This document shows, piece by piece, positions 34,640 through 43,328 of a stretch of DNA of 64,000 nt. Within the stretch, counting starts at the first letter, position 1, and every line of letters begins with the position of its first letter. Origin of the DNA: Pseudomonadota bacterium (GTDB taxonomy: Bacteria; Desulfobacterota; Desulfovibrionia; Desulfovibrionales; Desulfovibrionaceae); the NCBI GenBank assembly GCA_023390395.1, contig JAEWCY010000001.1, positions 5,661 through 69,660 of the forward strand. The letters are read 5' to 3'. Both the position numbers and the translations under genes were made by a program. Below the pieces are notes generated by a model, which worked only from the letters and a program-made list of their open reading frames with translations, was not told where the DNA came from and ran no database searches.

Positions 34640-35622
34640 GCCTCGCCCAGGAACTTGAACCAGTCCCGCGTGGCTTCGGCGATGCCGGCGGCGTCCCACA
34701 GCGGGGCCTCGCGCCAATCCTCGATGTGGGCCAGCATGGCGGCCACGCCCCGCTCGAAGGAGACCTTCGGCTCCCAGCCCAGGTCGCGGCGGATGGCCGC
34801 CACGTCGGCCCAGGTCACGTCGGGCTCGCCCGGGCGCTTGGGGATATGGGTCTTCTCGCCGCCCAGGAGCTCCACCAGGCGGTTGACGGTCTGGGGCGCG
34901 CCGGCCCCCACGTTGTAGACCCCTCCGGAAACCCCGGACCGGGCCGCCGCCAGGAAGGCCTCGGCCACGTCGGAGACGAAGACGAAGTCGCGGCTCTGCT
35001 CGCCGTCGCCCACCACGGTGTAGGGTCTGCCCGCCAGCTTCTGGGCCAGGAACACGCCGAACACCGCGCCGTAGGCCCCGGTGGTGCGCGAGCGCGGGCC
35101 GTAGACGTTGAAAAGCCGCAGGGAAACGGCGGCCAGGCCGTAGGTGCGGGCCCAGTGCAGCACGTATTCCTCGCCGATGCGCTTGGTCAGGGCATAGGGA
35201 TACATGGCCTCCACCGGGGCCTCCTCGGTGGTCGGCATCTGGGTGGCCAGGCCGTAGCAGGAGGAGGAGGCGGCGTAGACGAAGCGCGACGCCCCGGCGG
35301 CCCGGGCGGCCTCGAGGACCTTGACCGTGCCGTCGGTGTTGACCGCGTGGTAGCGCAGGGGGTCGCGTATGGACGGAACGATGTCCGCCAGCCCGGCCAG
35401 GTGGAAGACCCACTGCGCCCCGTCGAAAGCCCGCGCAAGGCCCGGGGCGTCGGTGACGGAGACCTGCTCGAAGCGCGCCCCCCGGGCCAGGGCCTGTTCC
35501 AGGTTGGAGAGGCGGCCCGTGCTCAGGTCGTCCACCACCACCACCTCGTGCCCCGCGTCCAGAAGGTGGTCCGCCAGATGGCTGCCAATGAAACCCGCCC
35601 CGCCGGTGACTATCGCGCGCAC
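34636..35622 (-). CDS. NAD-dependent nucleotide-sugar epimerase/dehydratase (extended SDR)
   Basis: 328 residues. The NAD loop is TGGAGFIGSH (6-15), the catalytic pair Tyr143 and Lys147 is in YPYALTKR, and SSSCYG carries the serine. FNVYGPRSRTTGAYGAV fits UDP-glucose/GlcNAc 4-epimerase-like enzymes. It probably supplies a UDP-sugar to the pathway. The start is GTG 35622, with GAGGA 8 bases upstream; it puts the Rossmann strand at residue 3, as usual. An ATG at 35658 would add 12 unlikely residues. This is the first gene of the long minus-strand run, so the main promoter should lie in the adjoining 464-base gap. Confidence 0.9.
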   Translation of the reverse strand: MRAIVTGGAGFIGSHLADHLLDAGHEVVVVDDLSTGRLSNLEQALARGARFEQVSVTDAPGLARAFDGAQWVFHLAGLADIVPSIRDPLRYHAVNTDGTVKVLEAARAAGASRFVYAASSSCYGLATQMPTTEEAPVEAMYPYALTKRIGEEYVLHWARTYGLAAVSLRLFNVYGPRSRTTGAYGAVFGVFLAQKLAGRPYTVVGDGEQSRDFVFVSDVAEAFLAAARSGVSGGVYNVGAGAPQTVNRLVELLGGEKTHIPKRPGEPDVTWADVAAIRRDLGWEPKVSFERGVAAMLAHIEDWREAPLWDAAGIAEATRDWFKFLGEA

Positions 35623-36086
35623 AGCATGTCCTCGCAGTTCAAAAGATTCTTGATCCATCCGGGCCCTTTCGGGTCTATCCCAACCGGCCGCCGATGGCCA
35701 CCATGCCGCCTCCGGGCCGCCCCGGCGGCGACCGTCGCGGCCTTGCCGCGAAACCGCGGGGCCGTTGCGGCGGCATCGACCGTCCGATGCGTCGCGCGGC
35801 CCGGGTTTTCCGACGCGCCGTCAATTCCGCGACGCTTCGGGCCGGAATCGGCGGCCGGGACCCGTCGGCCGACGGGCCGTTTCCGCGCCCCGCCCCGTAA
35901 TCCCTGCCGCATCGCGAAATTCTTAGCAAATCCCATGCCGGCACAAGACAGCGGGAAACAGTCCCCCGGCGACAGCCCCGGCGCGCCGGGCCGCGAGCGC
36001 CTTGCACCCTTGTGAGTTGCCATCGTTTCGAAATGGTGTAGCACCCAGGGCGACGGGCAATCCGAACATCGAGGAGGCGAGGCGAC
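35623..36086. other. Divergent intergenic region at the head of the long glycan operon
   Basis: This 464-base stretch separates the first gene of the minus-strand glycan run from the plus-strand DUF1003 gene. I see no credible coding sequence; the open frames have no ribosome site and read as GC-rich filler. Most of it is very GC-rich with short inverted repeats (for example CGCGG..CCGCG near 35739). One AT-richer patch at about 35910-35935, read on the minus strand as TTTGCTAAGAATTTCGC, is the best place for the operon promoter, but it has no convincing -35 partner. No JUMPstart/ops (GGCGGTAG) element is present. Confidence 0.5.
36017..36044 (+). promoter_or_regulatory. Candidate sigma-70 promoter for the DUF1003 gene
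   Basis: TTGCCA (36017-36022) and TAGCAC (36039-36044) are separated by 16 bases. The start codon at 36087 is preceded by GAGGAGG. The -10 match is weak and the spacer short. Confidence 0.3.
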
Positions 36087-36644
36087 ATGCAGGACGCACC
36101 CGCGAACGCGCCGGCGCAGGACGCCCGGGAAACGAAGCGGAAATGCCATTACTTCCGGTTCCACACGCCGCACAACCATTTGAGTTCCGTATTCGGCAAC
36201 GACTGGTTCGCGCTCAAGGCCGAGGCCTTCGCCAGGTTCTTCGGCACGCCGGTGTTCCTCGTGACCCAGACGGTCATCGTCGGGGCCTGGATCTGCCTCA
36301 ACGTCTTCGGCGCCTTCAAGTTCGACGAGTACCCGTTCATTCTCCTGAACCTGGCCTTCAGCCTCCAGGCGGCCTACGCCGCGCCGCTCATCCTGCTGGC
36401 CCAGACGAGGCAGGCGGACCGCGACAAGGCCCACGCCGACGCCGACGCCCAGCACAGGGAAACCCTGGCCGCGGCCGCGGAGCAGCGGCAGACCCTCATG
36501 GGACAACAGGCCGAACAGATCATGGAGCTGCTGCGGCAAAACACGCAGCTGACCGAGATGGTCAGGGACTTAAGCCAGCGCATCGAGGAGCTGACCCTGG
36601 AAATGCACGACAAGGTCGTGGAGAAGGACCGGCCGCGTTCCTGA
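36087..36644 (+). CDS. DUF1003 family membrane protein
   Basis: 185 residues. Two membrane segments lie at about 57-77 (FLVTQTVIVGAWICLNVFG) and 82-105 (FILLNLAFSLQAAYAAPLILL). They are joined by the short loop FDEYP typical of DUF1003 proteins. The C-terminal 75 residues (ADRDKAHADADAQHRETLAA and following) are charged, with heptad spacing suggesting a cytoplasmic coiled coil. The function of the family is unknown; some members are stress- or metal-associated by context only. ATG 36087 has a strong ribosome site. The gene stands alone, divergent from the glycan operon and convergent with the next group. Confidence 0.8.
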   Translation: MQDAPANAPAQDARETKRKCHYFRFHTPHNHLSSVFGNDWFALKAEAFARFFGTPVFLVTQTVIVGAWICLNVFGAFKFDEYPFILLNLAFSLQAAYAAPLILLAQTRQADRDKAHADADAQHRETLAAAAEQRQTLMGQQAEQIMELLRQNTQLTEMVRDLSQRIEELTLEMHDKVVEKDRPRS

Positions 36645-36699
36645 AAAGCCCCCGCTCCCCTCGCCGCCGGCCGGGCCGGGCGTTCGGGGCGCGCTCCGG

Positions 36700-36716
36700 C
36701 TTCCCCGGAGGGGAAG
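36700..36716. terminator. Hairpin between convergent genes, possible terminator
   Basis: CTTCCCC (36700-36706), loop GGA and GGGGAAG (36710-36716) form a perfect 7-base-pair stem between the ends of the DUF1003 gene and the GtrB-like gene. No T-tract follows on either strand, so termination is uncertain. Confidence 0.35.
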
Positions 36717-36733
36717 AGGGTCGGGGCGGCCGC

Positions 36734-37828
36734 CTACGGCCGGGCGCGCCGCTGGCTGCGGGGACGCCGGCCGGCCAAGGCGGGCTTGGCCGCCCGTTCG
36801 GGCGCGCCGGAACCATGGGGCGCGAGGCCCTTGCCGCCGATCTCCTTGTCCACGATGAACAGCGGACGCTTTCGCGTCTGCTCCAGGTTGTTCCAGAGAT
36901 AGCCGCCGAGGATGCCGAAGCCCAGAAACAGCAGGGCCACGATCACCAGTTCGAGCACGATCACCGACGGCCAGCCCGGGATGGTGATGCGCCCCAGGGC
37001 CGAGGCGACGAGCACGTAGGCGATGCCCAGGCCGCTTAAGACCGACATGGCCAGCCCCAAGAGCACGAACATCTTGAGGGGAAAGGAGGAGAACGCCACC
37101 ACCGAATGGAAGGCGTAGGAGAGCTTTTTGCCGAACGTCCACATGGACCGGCCGTGGACCCGCTCGGCCCGGTCGTAGAAAAGCACCTCGCGGTCGAACC
37201 CGGCCCAGACGATCAGCCCGATGAGGCTCGTCTTTTTTTCCGAGGACTGGAGGATCACCTTCGTCACGCAGCGGTCGATGAGGCAGAAGTCGAAGCCGCC
37301 GGGGGGCATCTCCGGCATGACCGCCTTGCGGTAGAGCCAGTGGAAGGCCTGGGCCAGGAACTTGGACAGCCCCGGGTCCTCGCGCCGCCGCCTGGCGCAA
37401 AGCACCACCTTCTTGCCGGCCCGCCAGCGCGCCACCATTTCCGGGATCATCTCCGGCGGGTCCTGCAGGTCGGCCGAAAGGATGACCGCCGCGTCGCAGT
37501 CGGCGGTGTGGGCCAGCCCGGCGGCGATGGCCGTGAACGAGCCGTGGTTGCGCGAGAGCAGCAGCACCCGCACCCGGGGGTCGGCCGCGGCCAGGCCCTC
37601 CAGCACCGGCTGGGAGCCGTCGGGCGAGCGGTCGTTGACGAACTGCAGCGTCAGGTCGACGCCAAGCCCGTCCACGGCGGCCACGATGCGCCGGTACAGC
37701 TCCGGCAGGCTGCCCTCGTTGCCGTAGACCGGCACCACCACGGCCAGGCGCGGCCGGCTCAGCCCAGGGCGGCGCTGCAGGCCATCCCGGCGTGGGGCGC
37801 GTCCCCGGTCCAGTCGCCTTGGGAGCAT
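36734..37828 (-). CDS. GT2 glycosyltransferase, GtrB/DPM1/ArnC-like, with two membrane segments
   Basis: 364 residues. The catalytic GT-A domain starts LAVVVPVYGNEGSL and has the DxD-type motif S-A-D120-L-Q-D123-P-P. Two membrane segments near the C-terminus (KMFVLLGLAMSVLSGLGIA and IVLELVIVALLFLGFGILG) and the end block LEQTRKRPLFIVDK are typical of polyprenyl-phosphate glycosyltransferases. Such enzymes make undecaprenyl-phosphate-sugar for use by GT-C transferases on the outer face. Two GT-C-like proteins are encoded nearby (39901-41412 and 45650-48760), a plausible match. ATG 37828 has AGGAAGGA upstream and overlaps the acetyltransferase gene by 70 bases. Confidence 0.9.
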   Translation of the reverse strand: MLPRRLDRGRAPRRDGLQRRPGLSRPRLAVVVPVYGNEGSLPELYRRIVAAVDGLGVDLTLQFVNDRSPDGSQPVLEGLAAADPRVRVLLLSRNHGSFTAIAAGLAHTADCDAAVILSADLQDPPEMIPEMVARWRAGKKVVLCARRRREDPGLSKFLAQAFHWLYRKAVMPEMPPGGFDFCLIDRCVTKVILQSSEKKTSLIGLIVWAGFDREVLFYDRAERVHGRSMWTFGKKLSYAFHSVVAFSSFPLKMFVLLGLAMSVLSGLGIAYVLVASALGRITIPGWPSVIVLELVIVALLFLGFGILGGYLWNNLEQTRKRPLFIVDKEIGGKGLAPHGSGAPERAAKPALAGRRPRSQRRARP

Positions 37829-38340
37829 CGCAGTCCTTCCTTTGCGGGGAGAAGTTTGCCGCCGCAGCGGCACACGAGCCCGACGGGCCGGGCCGGATTG
37901 CCGACGACCAGGGCGAAGGGCGCGACGTCTTTCGTGACCACCGCCCCGGCCCCGACCATGGCGTAGGCGCCGATGCGCACCCCGGGCGCGAGCACCGCCC
38001 CGGCCCCGATGGAGCAGCCGTCCTCCAGCACCGTGGAGACGGCCGGCACGTAGCGCTTGCTGCGCGGATAGCGGTCGTTGGCGAAGACCGCCGACGGGCC
38101 GATGAACACGTCGTTTCCGACGGTCACCCCCTCCCACAGGGCCACGTGGCACTTGACCGTGACCCGGTCGCCAAGCGTCACGCCGCCCTCGACGAAGACA
38201 TGGTCGCAGATGTTGGCCTCGCGCCCGACCACCGCGCCGGGCAGCACGTGGGCGAAGGCCCACACGCGCGTGCCCGGGCCCACGGCCTCGGCTTCGCAGA
38301 TGCCGGCGGGATGCACGAACACGTCCGTGGGCGCGCTCAC
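37759..38340 (-). CDS. Hexapeptide-repeat sugar O/N-acetyltransferase (WbpD-like)
   Basis: 193 residues forming a left-handed beta helix: repeated V-x-x-G-D/N-x-V triplets such as HVFVEGGVTLGDRVTVKCHVAL, then VTVGNDVFIGPSAVFANDRYP and GAGAVVTKDVAPFALVVGNPAR. A short C-terminal CRCGGKL followed by LRC is a zinc-ribbon-like tail found in sugar 3-N-acetyltransferases of the WbpD/WlbB type. It would transfer acetyl from acetyl-CoA to a nucleotide amino sugar. It starts at GTG 38340, overlapping the epimerase stop as GTGA. No ribosome site is obvious, consistent with coupling. Confidence 0.87.
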   Translation of the reverse strand: MSAPTDVFVHPAGICEAEAVGPGTRVWAFAHVLPGAVVGREANICDHVFVEGGVTLGDRVTVKCHVALWEGVTVGNDVFIGPSAVFANDRYPRSKRYVPAVSTVLEDGCSIGAGAVLAPGVRIGAYAMVGAGAVVTKDVAPFALVVGNPARPVGLVCRCGGKLLPAKEGLRCSQGDWTGDAPHAGMACSAALG

Positions 38341-39341
38341 CAGTAATGCTCCTTGTGCTCCCGGTAGTAGGCGATGGTCGCGGCCACGCCCGCGGCCAGG
38401 GAGGTTTGCGGCCGCCAGCCCGTGACGCCGCTGATCTTGGCGATGTCGGTGTAGAAGTCCCCGGGCTCCTGGGCCTTGCGCTCCGGGGAGAAGGGCGTGA
38501 AAGCGATGCGACCCTGGCCGGCCGCCTCCACGATGGCCTCGGCCAGGGTCAGGAAATCCGACGGCCGGTCATGGCCGATATTGAACACCCCGCCCTCGGC
38601 CTCGGGCGTGACGGCTAAAAGCAGCAGGGCCTCCACGCAGTCGTCGATGTAGAGGAAGTCGCGCTTGATGCGGCCGTCGCCGAAGATGGGGATGGCCTCG
38701 CCGTCGATGGCCAGGCGCATGAACCAGTTGGCCACGCCGAAGCGGTTGTGGCGCATCTGGGCCCGGGGGCCGTAGATGTTGGTCAGGCGCGAAAGCACGC
38801 AGCGGATGCCGTGGTTTCTGTGGTAGCTGGCCATGATGTGCTCGGCGGCGAGCAGGGAGATCTCGTAGATGCCCTTGGGCTCGGGGCGCGTCTCCTCGCC
38901 GGCCGGCAGCTTGACCACGGAGCCGTACTGGCCCCGCGAGCCGAGCTTGACCACCTTGGCCTTGGGATTGAACCGGCGCAGGGCCTCCATGACCACGGCC
39001 GTGCCGGTGATGTTGATGTCGATGTCCGGAAAGGGGTCGGACAGGCTTTTCAAGTGACAGACCTGGGCCGCGCTGTGGAAGACGAAGTCCTGGTCGCGCA
39101 CGAGCCAGTTCATGGCCGCGGCGTCGCGGATGTCGCAGAAGTTGACCGTGGCCGCGTCGCGCAGGGGGGCGATGTTGAAGAGGTTGCCGCCGTACTCCTC
39201 GATCATGGCGTCGGCGAGCGTGAGCGTCGCGCCGCAGGCGGCCAGGCGCAGGGCCAGGCTCGCGCCCAGAAAACCCAGCCCGCCGAGGATGAGCACCCGG
39301 CGGCCGGCGAAGGCGTCGTGAAACAGGGCGTCGTTCGTCAT
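38337..39341 (-). CDS. Extended SDR nucleotide-sugar epimerase-like protein with altered YxxxK motif
   Basis: 334 residues. The NAD loop reads GGLGFLG (20-26), and overall blocks (SRLTNIYGPRAQMRHNRFGVANWF, GDGRIKRDFLYIDDCVEAL) match UDP-sugar epimerases and dehydratases. The catalytic motif is Y159-E-I-S-L163: the tyrosine is present but the invariant lysine of YxxxK is replaced by leucine. SRGQYG supplies the usual serine. The missing lysine should impair normal SDR chemistry, so it may bind rather than turn over, or use a substitute base. The frame is otherwise intact, so this is not a pseudogene. Confidence 0.85.
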   Translation of the reverse strand: MTNDALFHDAFAGRRVLILGGLGFLGASLALRLAACGATLTLADAMIEEYGGNLFNIAPLRDAATVNFCDIRDAAAMNWLVRDQDFVFHSAAQVCHLKSLSDPFPDIDINITGTAVVMEALRRFNPKAKVVKLGSRGQYGSVVKLPAGEETRPEPKGIYEISLLAAEHIMASYHRNHGIRCVLSRLTNIYGPRAQMRHNRFGVANWFMRLAIDGEAIPIFGDGRIKRDFLYIDDCVEALLLLAVTPEAEGGVFNIGHDRPSDFLTLAEAIVEAAGQGRIAFTPFSPERKAQEPGDFYTDIAKISGVTGWRPQTSLAAGVAATIAYYREHKEHYW

Positions 39342-39904
39342 GGGACCTCGAAGAACACGGTCTCGCCCCTGTGCCAGAGCTGGGTGCCCCGGCCCGTGAG
39401 CGTCAGGCGCAGGGTAACGGGGAACTCCTCGGCCGACCAGCCGTTTTCCACGCAGGACAGGCGCAGGGCGTACTGCGCGCCCACCGGGCTCCAGCCGTCG
39501 GCCCGGGAGGCAAGGGAAAAGAGCTTGCGCGCGAAGGGCCCCACCGGCTCCTCCACGGTCACGCTCGCGCCGGCTTCACCGAAGCGCGGATAAAAGACCA
39601 CGCGGTCGGCCTCCTTGCGCAGCGTCACCACGACCGTGGCCGGCGCGCCGTCCGGGCCGACGGCGAACATCTCCCAGCCCGGGACGTCGGCCGGCAGGTC
39701 GGCCACGCCCGGGGCGGACACGGTCTGCTCCATGTTGGAGCAGGCCAGGAGCCGCTCGCGCCGCACCGGCGGGTCGATTTCCGGCAGCAGCGCCATGCGC
39801 GACGCCTCGTGGGCGAAATGGCCCGACCCCAGGGCGAAGGCGGCGAAGAAGACCGCGGCCAGGGCCCAGGGCGACAGGCGGGCCAGCCCCTCGCGCCGGG
39901 TCAC
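39338..39904 (-). CDS. Small membrane-anchored periplasmic protein of unknown function
   Basis: 188 residues. One hydrophobic segment at about 10-28 (LSPWALAAVFFAAFALGSG) is an uncleaved anchor or signal peptide. The rest looks like a soluble beta-rich domain with two cysteines (Cys55 and one near 152) that could form a disulfide. No family recognised. It is translationally coupled to the GT-C protein upstream (GTG 39904 overlaps its TGA) and to the epimerase downstream. It is therefore likely an accessory of periplasmic glycan transfer, but that rests on context only. Confidence 0.65.
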   Translation of the reverse strand: MTRREGLARLSPWALAAVFFAAFALGSGHFAHEASRMALLPEIDPPVRRERLLACSNMEQTVSAPGVADLPADVPGWEMFAVGPDGAPATVVVTLRKEADRVVFYPRFGEAGASVTVEEPVGPFARKLFSLASRADGWSPVGAQYALRLSCVENGWSAEEFPVTLRLTLTGRGTQLWHRGETVFFEVP

Positions 39905-41412
39905 GGCCGGGCCCCCGGCCAGGGGGCGAAGCCGAAGGCGGCGTCGTTGCGGTAGAGCGTGCCTTCCGGGGTCTCGGCCACAGGCGTCAGCGGCGTGCGC
40001 CCGGCGGCCTGGGCGTGCTCCTTGGGCCCGAGCAGGGCGAAGCCGGGCGCAAGCGGCGCGTCCAGCCCCTGCGGGCCGTAGATCTCGACGCCGTAGGCCG
40101 GCGGCGCGGCCAGGTAGGGCACGGCCATGTTGCGCAGGGGCACGGCCAGGGTGCGCAGCCAGGGCGAAGCCGCGCCGAGGCTCAGGGACAGGGCCGGGTC
40201 CATGGCCGCGGCCTGGGCGGCGAGGCGGTCGCGATACGCGGCCACGCCGTCGTAGGCCGGGCGGATGTACAGGGAGAACTCGGCCACGGTGGCCGGGAAA
40301 AGGGCCAGGCCGCCGGCCAGGACCGGGGCCAGCGCCAGGGATCGGGACCGTCCGGGCAGCCCGGCCGCGGCGTAGGCCAGGGACAACGCGCCGTGGGCGG
40401 CCAGAAGGCGCGTCAAATGGCGGCCCGAGCCGTTGTAGATGGCCACGTACAGGCAGAAGGGAGCCAGGAAGTTGCAGGCGTGCAGGGCCAGGCCCTTGAG
40501 CCAAGCCTGGCGGCCGCCGGCCGGCGCGGCCAGGGCCAGGGCCACGGCCGAGGCCATGAGCAGAAGGACCAGCGTGTGGTGGCGGTTGGCGGAAAAATCG
40601 AACAGCGTCCGCAGGTTGGCGGCCAAAAGCGGCAGGGCCGCCGCCGGCCCGCCGGAAACGAGGCTGGACACGGGGTTGGTGCCGGCCACGGCCACCCAGG
40701 GCGAAGCGGTCAGCGAAAACGCCGCGTAGGCCGCCGCCAGACAGACCCCGCCGAGGACGGCGGCCCGGACCGCCTGCTTGATCCCGGCCGGGCCGGCCAG
40801 GAACAGGGCCGCCGGAAAGAGCACGGCCCAGGTCGGCCGCGTCAGGCTGGCCAGGAACACGCCGGCCAGGACGCCCCAGAGCCTTCGCCGCGAAGGCGCG
40901 GCGGCGAGCCCGGCCAGGGCCAGGCCGAGGACCAGCCCCAGGGCCATCTGCGGCGCGTCCTGGTAGGCCGTGGGCAGGTAGAAGACCATGGGCGGGAAAA
41001 AGGTCAGGCAGGCGGCCAGGGCGGCGAAGACCGGCAGGGGAAGCCGCCGGGCGCAGACCATGAGGGCCAGGGCCACCAGGACCATGTTGCAGGCCGGGGC
41101 GAGCCAGTCCTCCCAGCCGCCGAACGCCTTGGCCGCCAGGCCGTAGACCACGGGATAGGCCGCGCCGTGGGCTCCGAAACGCCCGAGAACCGCCTTGCGC
41201 CCGTCGCCGCCGTAATAGCCGCCGTCGAAGCCGGCGGCGGCGAAGGTGGCGGCCTCGCGCGTATAGAAGAACTGGTCCGGATCGTAGGCGGGGCAAAAGG
41301 CGACAAGGTCCACGCCGAAGCAGCGGCCGACGAGGAAAAGGGCGAGCAGGGCGGGGGCCGAGGCCAGGGCCGCCGCCGCGAGCAGGCGGCCGATGCGCGC
41401 GAGGATGTTCAT
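39901..41412 (-). CDS. GT-C-fold integral membrane glycosyltransferase-like protein
   Basis: 503 residues with about ten membrane helices over residues 8-380. The first periplasmic loop carries YDPDQFFYTREAATF, resembling the acidic D-x-D/D-E motif of GT39/ArnT-like transferases, which use polyprenyl-phosphate sugars. LTRPTWAVLFPAALFL and HLTRLLAAHGALSLAY are further helices. The final 100 or so residues are soluble. The GtrB-like gene in the same unit could make its donor. ATG 41412 was preferred over a GTG at 41433 since the positively charged NILARIGR then precedes helix 1; neither has a good ribosome site. Confidence 0.75.
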   Translation of the reverse strand: MNILARIGRLLAAAALASAPALLALFLVGRCFGVDLVAFCPAYDPDQFFYTREAATFAAAGFDGGYYGGDGRKAVLGRFGAHGAAYPVVYGLAAKAFGGWEDWLAPACNMVLVALALMVCARRLPLPVFAALAACLTFFPPMVFYLPTAYQDAPQMALGLVLGLALAGLAAAPSRRRLWGVLAGVFLASLTRPTWAVLFPAALFLAGPAGIKQAVRAAVLGGVCLAAAYAAFSLTASPWVAVAGTNPVSSLVSGGPAAALPLLAANLRTLFDFSANRHHTLVLLLMASAVALALAAPAGGRQAWLKGLALHACNFLAPFCLYVAIYNGSGRHLTRLLAAHGALSLAYAAAGLPGRSRSLALAPVLAGGLALFPATVAEFSLYIRPAYDGVAAYRDRLAAQAAAMDPALSLSLGAASPWLRTLAVPLRNMAVPYLAAPPAYGVEIYGPQGLDAPLAPGFALLGPKEHAQAAGRTPLTPVAETPEGTLYRNDAAFGFAPWPGARP

Positions 41413-41505
41413 GGGCGTGGCCGGTGATAGCACCCGGGCAGGCGGCGCGCAACACGGCCGGGGCGCATCCCGGGCAACGGCGGCCCCTTGCGCCCCGCCG
41501 GCCGG

Positions 41506-41534
41506 TTGTCTTCACGACTGGCCGGTGCTATGCG
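41506..41534 (+). promoter_or_regulatory. Candidate sigma-70 promoter, extended -10, for the SGNH-like gene
   Basis: TTGTCT (41506-41511), 17-base spacer, TATGCG (41529-41534) preceded by TGC. It lies about 45 bases before ATG 41580, with GGAG in front of the start. Confidence 0.5.
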
Positions 41535-41579
41535 GTTTTCCCGCACCGCAATCGGAAAACCGCCCGGGGCGGAGCCTTC

Positions 41580-43328
41580 ATGAAGAAACTCCTTTTCGCC
41601 GTCGTCTTGTGCCTGCTCGTCCTGGCCGCCTGCGAGGGCCTGGCCAGGCTCGGCTTCCGGCTGGCCATGGGCCGGCCCTACGACGCCGGGGAGCTGCGCC
41701 AGCGCCTGGCCGCGCTCACGGACCGCCAGTCCGCGGCCAAGGCCACCGAGCGCGGCGCGTCGGGCCGGGTCCATCCCTATTTCGGCTTCATCACGGCCAA
41801 CGACGCCCCCCTGCCCGCCCGACGCGACTTCGCCGACGCCACCTCCGGCCAGTTCGGCTTCGACGGCGACGTCCCCCTGTTCGACCCCTCGGGCGCGACC
41901 TTCCTCGTGATGGTCACGGGCGGTTCCGTGGCCCACCACTTCGCCGTGGACAGGGGGCGGGAACTGCTCGCCTTCCTGGAGAAGCGCCCCGAATTCGCCG
42001 GACGGACGGGCCGGCTCCTCAACACCGCCCTGCCCGGGTACAAGCAGCCCCAGCAGTTGCTCATCCTGTCCTATCTGCTGGGCCTCGGCCTGCGGCCCGA
42101 CGTGGTGCTCAACCTCGACGGCTTCAACGAAGCCTGCATCGCGGTCAAAAACCTGGAATCGGGCATCGACCCCTTCATGCCCTGGTTCTGGATCGGCAAC
42201 GACACGCCGTCCCGGGCGCGGCTGCGCCTGCTCGGCCGGCTGGAGTTCGTGGAGGGCCTGCGCGACCGGGTCGCCGCCTTCCTCTCCCGGCTGCCGGCCC
42301 TGCCGGCCCTGGTCGGCTTTCCGGCCGCCGCCCTGGACCGGCTGGCCGACGGGCGGGTCAAGGCCCTCGAGGGCGAGCTGGTGCGCGACGCCCTGGCCGG
42401 GGCTGGTCCCCTGGCCAGCCAGAGGACCAGCCCCGGCGGCGGCTTTTCGCTGGGGCCCAACCTCGTCCTCACCAAGGACCGTTTCTACGAACTGGCCGCC
42501 GCCTCCTGGGCCAGGGCGTCCATCCTCATGCACGACATGATCCGCGACGCCGGCGGCCGCTACTTCCACGCCCTCCAGCCGGCCGAGCCCCTGTGGGCCG
42601 CCGCCCGGGGCCAGGCGGCCGGGCCGCTTTGCACCGAGGACTGCGTGGAGGCCGGCTATCCGTCGCTCATCCGCTACGGCCAGGCCCTCTCCGCGGCCGG
42701 GCTGCGCTACGGCGACCTCGTGCCGGCCCTCGACGGCGCAAGCGACGTCTTCACGGACTGCTGCCACATGACCCCGGCCGGCCAGGACGCGCTGCTGGCC
42801 GCCCTGACCCGCCTGATCGACAAGACCTGGAACGCCCCGGCCCCGGCCGTCGATCCCACGACGGCCCTGGCGGCGCTTGCCGACGCGCCGGCTCCGCCCT
42901 TCGCCGGCGCGGACCTCCTGGCCGCGGCGGAGCCCACGTCCGTGGCCGTGGAGCACCTGCGCGGCGTCGAGCGCTCCTCCGAAGGCCCCTACCGCACGGT
43001 CCTCGGCCGCGAGGCCGTCGTCTGCCTGCCCCTTGGCGCGCCCCGGAAGCTGCGCCTGGCCTTCGGGCTTAAAAATCCCCTGCCCGGCCAGGCCCTGACC
43101 GTGTCCCTCAACGGCCGCGAGCTCGGCCGCTACGCCCTGGAAAAGCCCGACGGCCGCCTGGACCAGGCCCTCGAGGCGGACTTCGTCCCGGGGCTCAACA
43201 CCCTTTCCTTCGCCTTCGCCCGGGCCAACGAAGGCCCGGACCGCAACAAGGACATGCCCGAGGGCTACGCCGCCCAATTCACGGCCCTGTCCCTGTCCCC
43301 TGCGCCCGACGGAGAAAAACGCCCGTGA
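41580..43328 (+). CDS. SGNH-hydrolase-like exported protein with C-terminal beta domain
   Basis: 582 residues. The N-terminus MKKLLFAVVLCLLVLAAC is a signal peptide; LAAC18 fits a lipobox, so it may be a lipoprotein, or the segment may be a simple anchor. VTGGSVAHHF (Ser116) corresponds to the nucleophile block of SGNH/GDSL enzymes, NLDGFNE to block III, and D393-C-C-H396 to the catalytic D-x-x-H. The last 130 residues read as a beta-sandwich. SGNH proteins in glycan loci usually add or remove O-acyl groups in the periplasm. The hexapeptide acyltransferase gene follows with a GTGA overlap. Confidence 0.75.
   Translation: MKKLLFAVVLCLLVLAACEGLARLGFRLAMGRPYDAGELRQRLAALTDRQSAAKATERGASGRVHPYFGFITANDAPLPARRDFADATSGQFGFDGDVPLFDPSGATFLVMVTGGSVAHHFAVDRGRELLAFLEKRPEFAGRTGRLLNTALPGYKQPQQLLILSYLLGLGLRPDVVLNLDGFNEACIAVKNLESGIDPFMPWFWIGNDTPSRARLRLLGRLEFVEGLRDRVAAFLSRLPALPALVGFPAAALDRLADGRVKALEGELVRDALAGAGPLASQRTSPGGGFSLGPNLVLTKDRFYELAAASWARASILMHDMIRDAGGRYFHALQPAEPLWAAARGQAAGPLCTEDCVEAGYPSLIRYGQALSAAGLRYGDLVPALDGASDVFTDCCHMTPAGQDALLAALTRLIDKTWNAPAPAVDPTTALAALADAPAPPFAGADLLAAAEPTSVAVEHLRGVERSSEGPYRTVLGREAVVCLPLGAPRKLRLAFGLKNPLPGQALTVSLNGRELGRYALEKPDGRLDQALEADFVPGLNTLSFAFARANEGPDRNKDMPEGYAAQFTALSLSPAPDGEKRP

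Noticed and set aside
31820..34918. A 1032-codon plus-strand open frame across three minus-strand genes
   Set aside because: Same reason: it spans several genes with clear motifs on the other strand and has low-complexity Gly/Arg/His/Val-rich sequence.
35694..35900. Short plus-strand open frame in the divergent gap
   Set aside because: Arg/Pro/Gly-rich filler without a ribosome site.
35623..36086. JUMPstart/ops antitermination element upstream of the glycan operon
   Set aside because: GGCGGTAG or its complement is not present in the interval.
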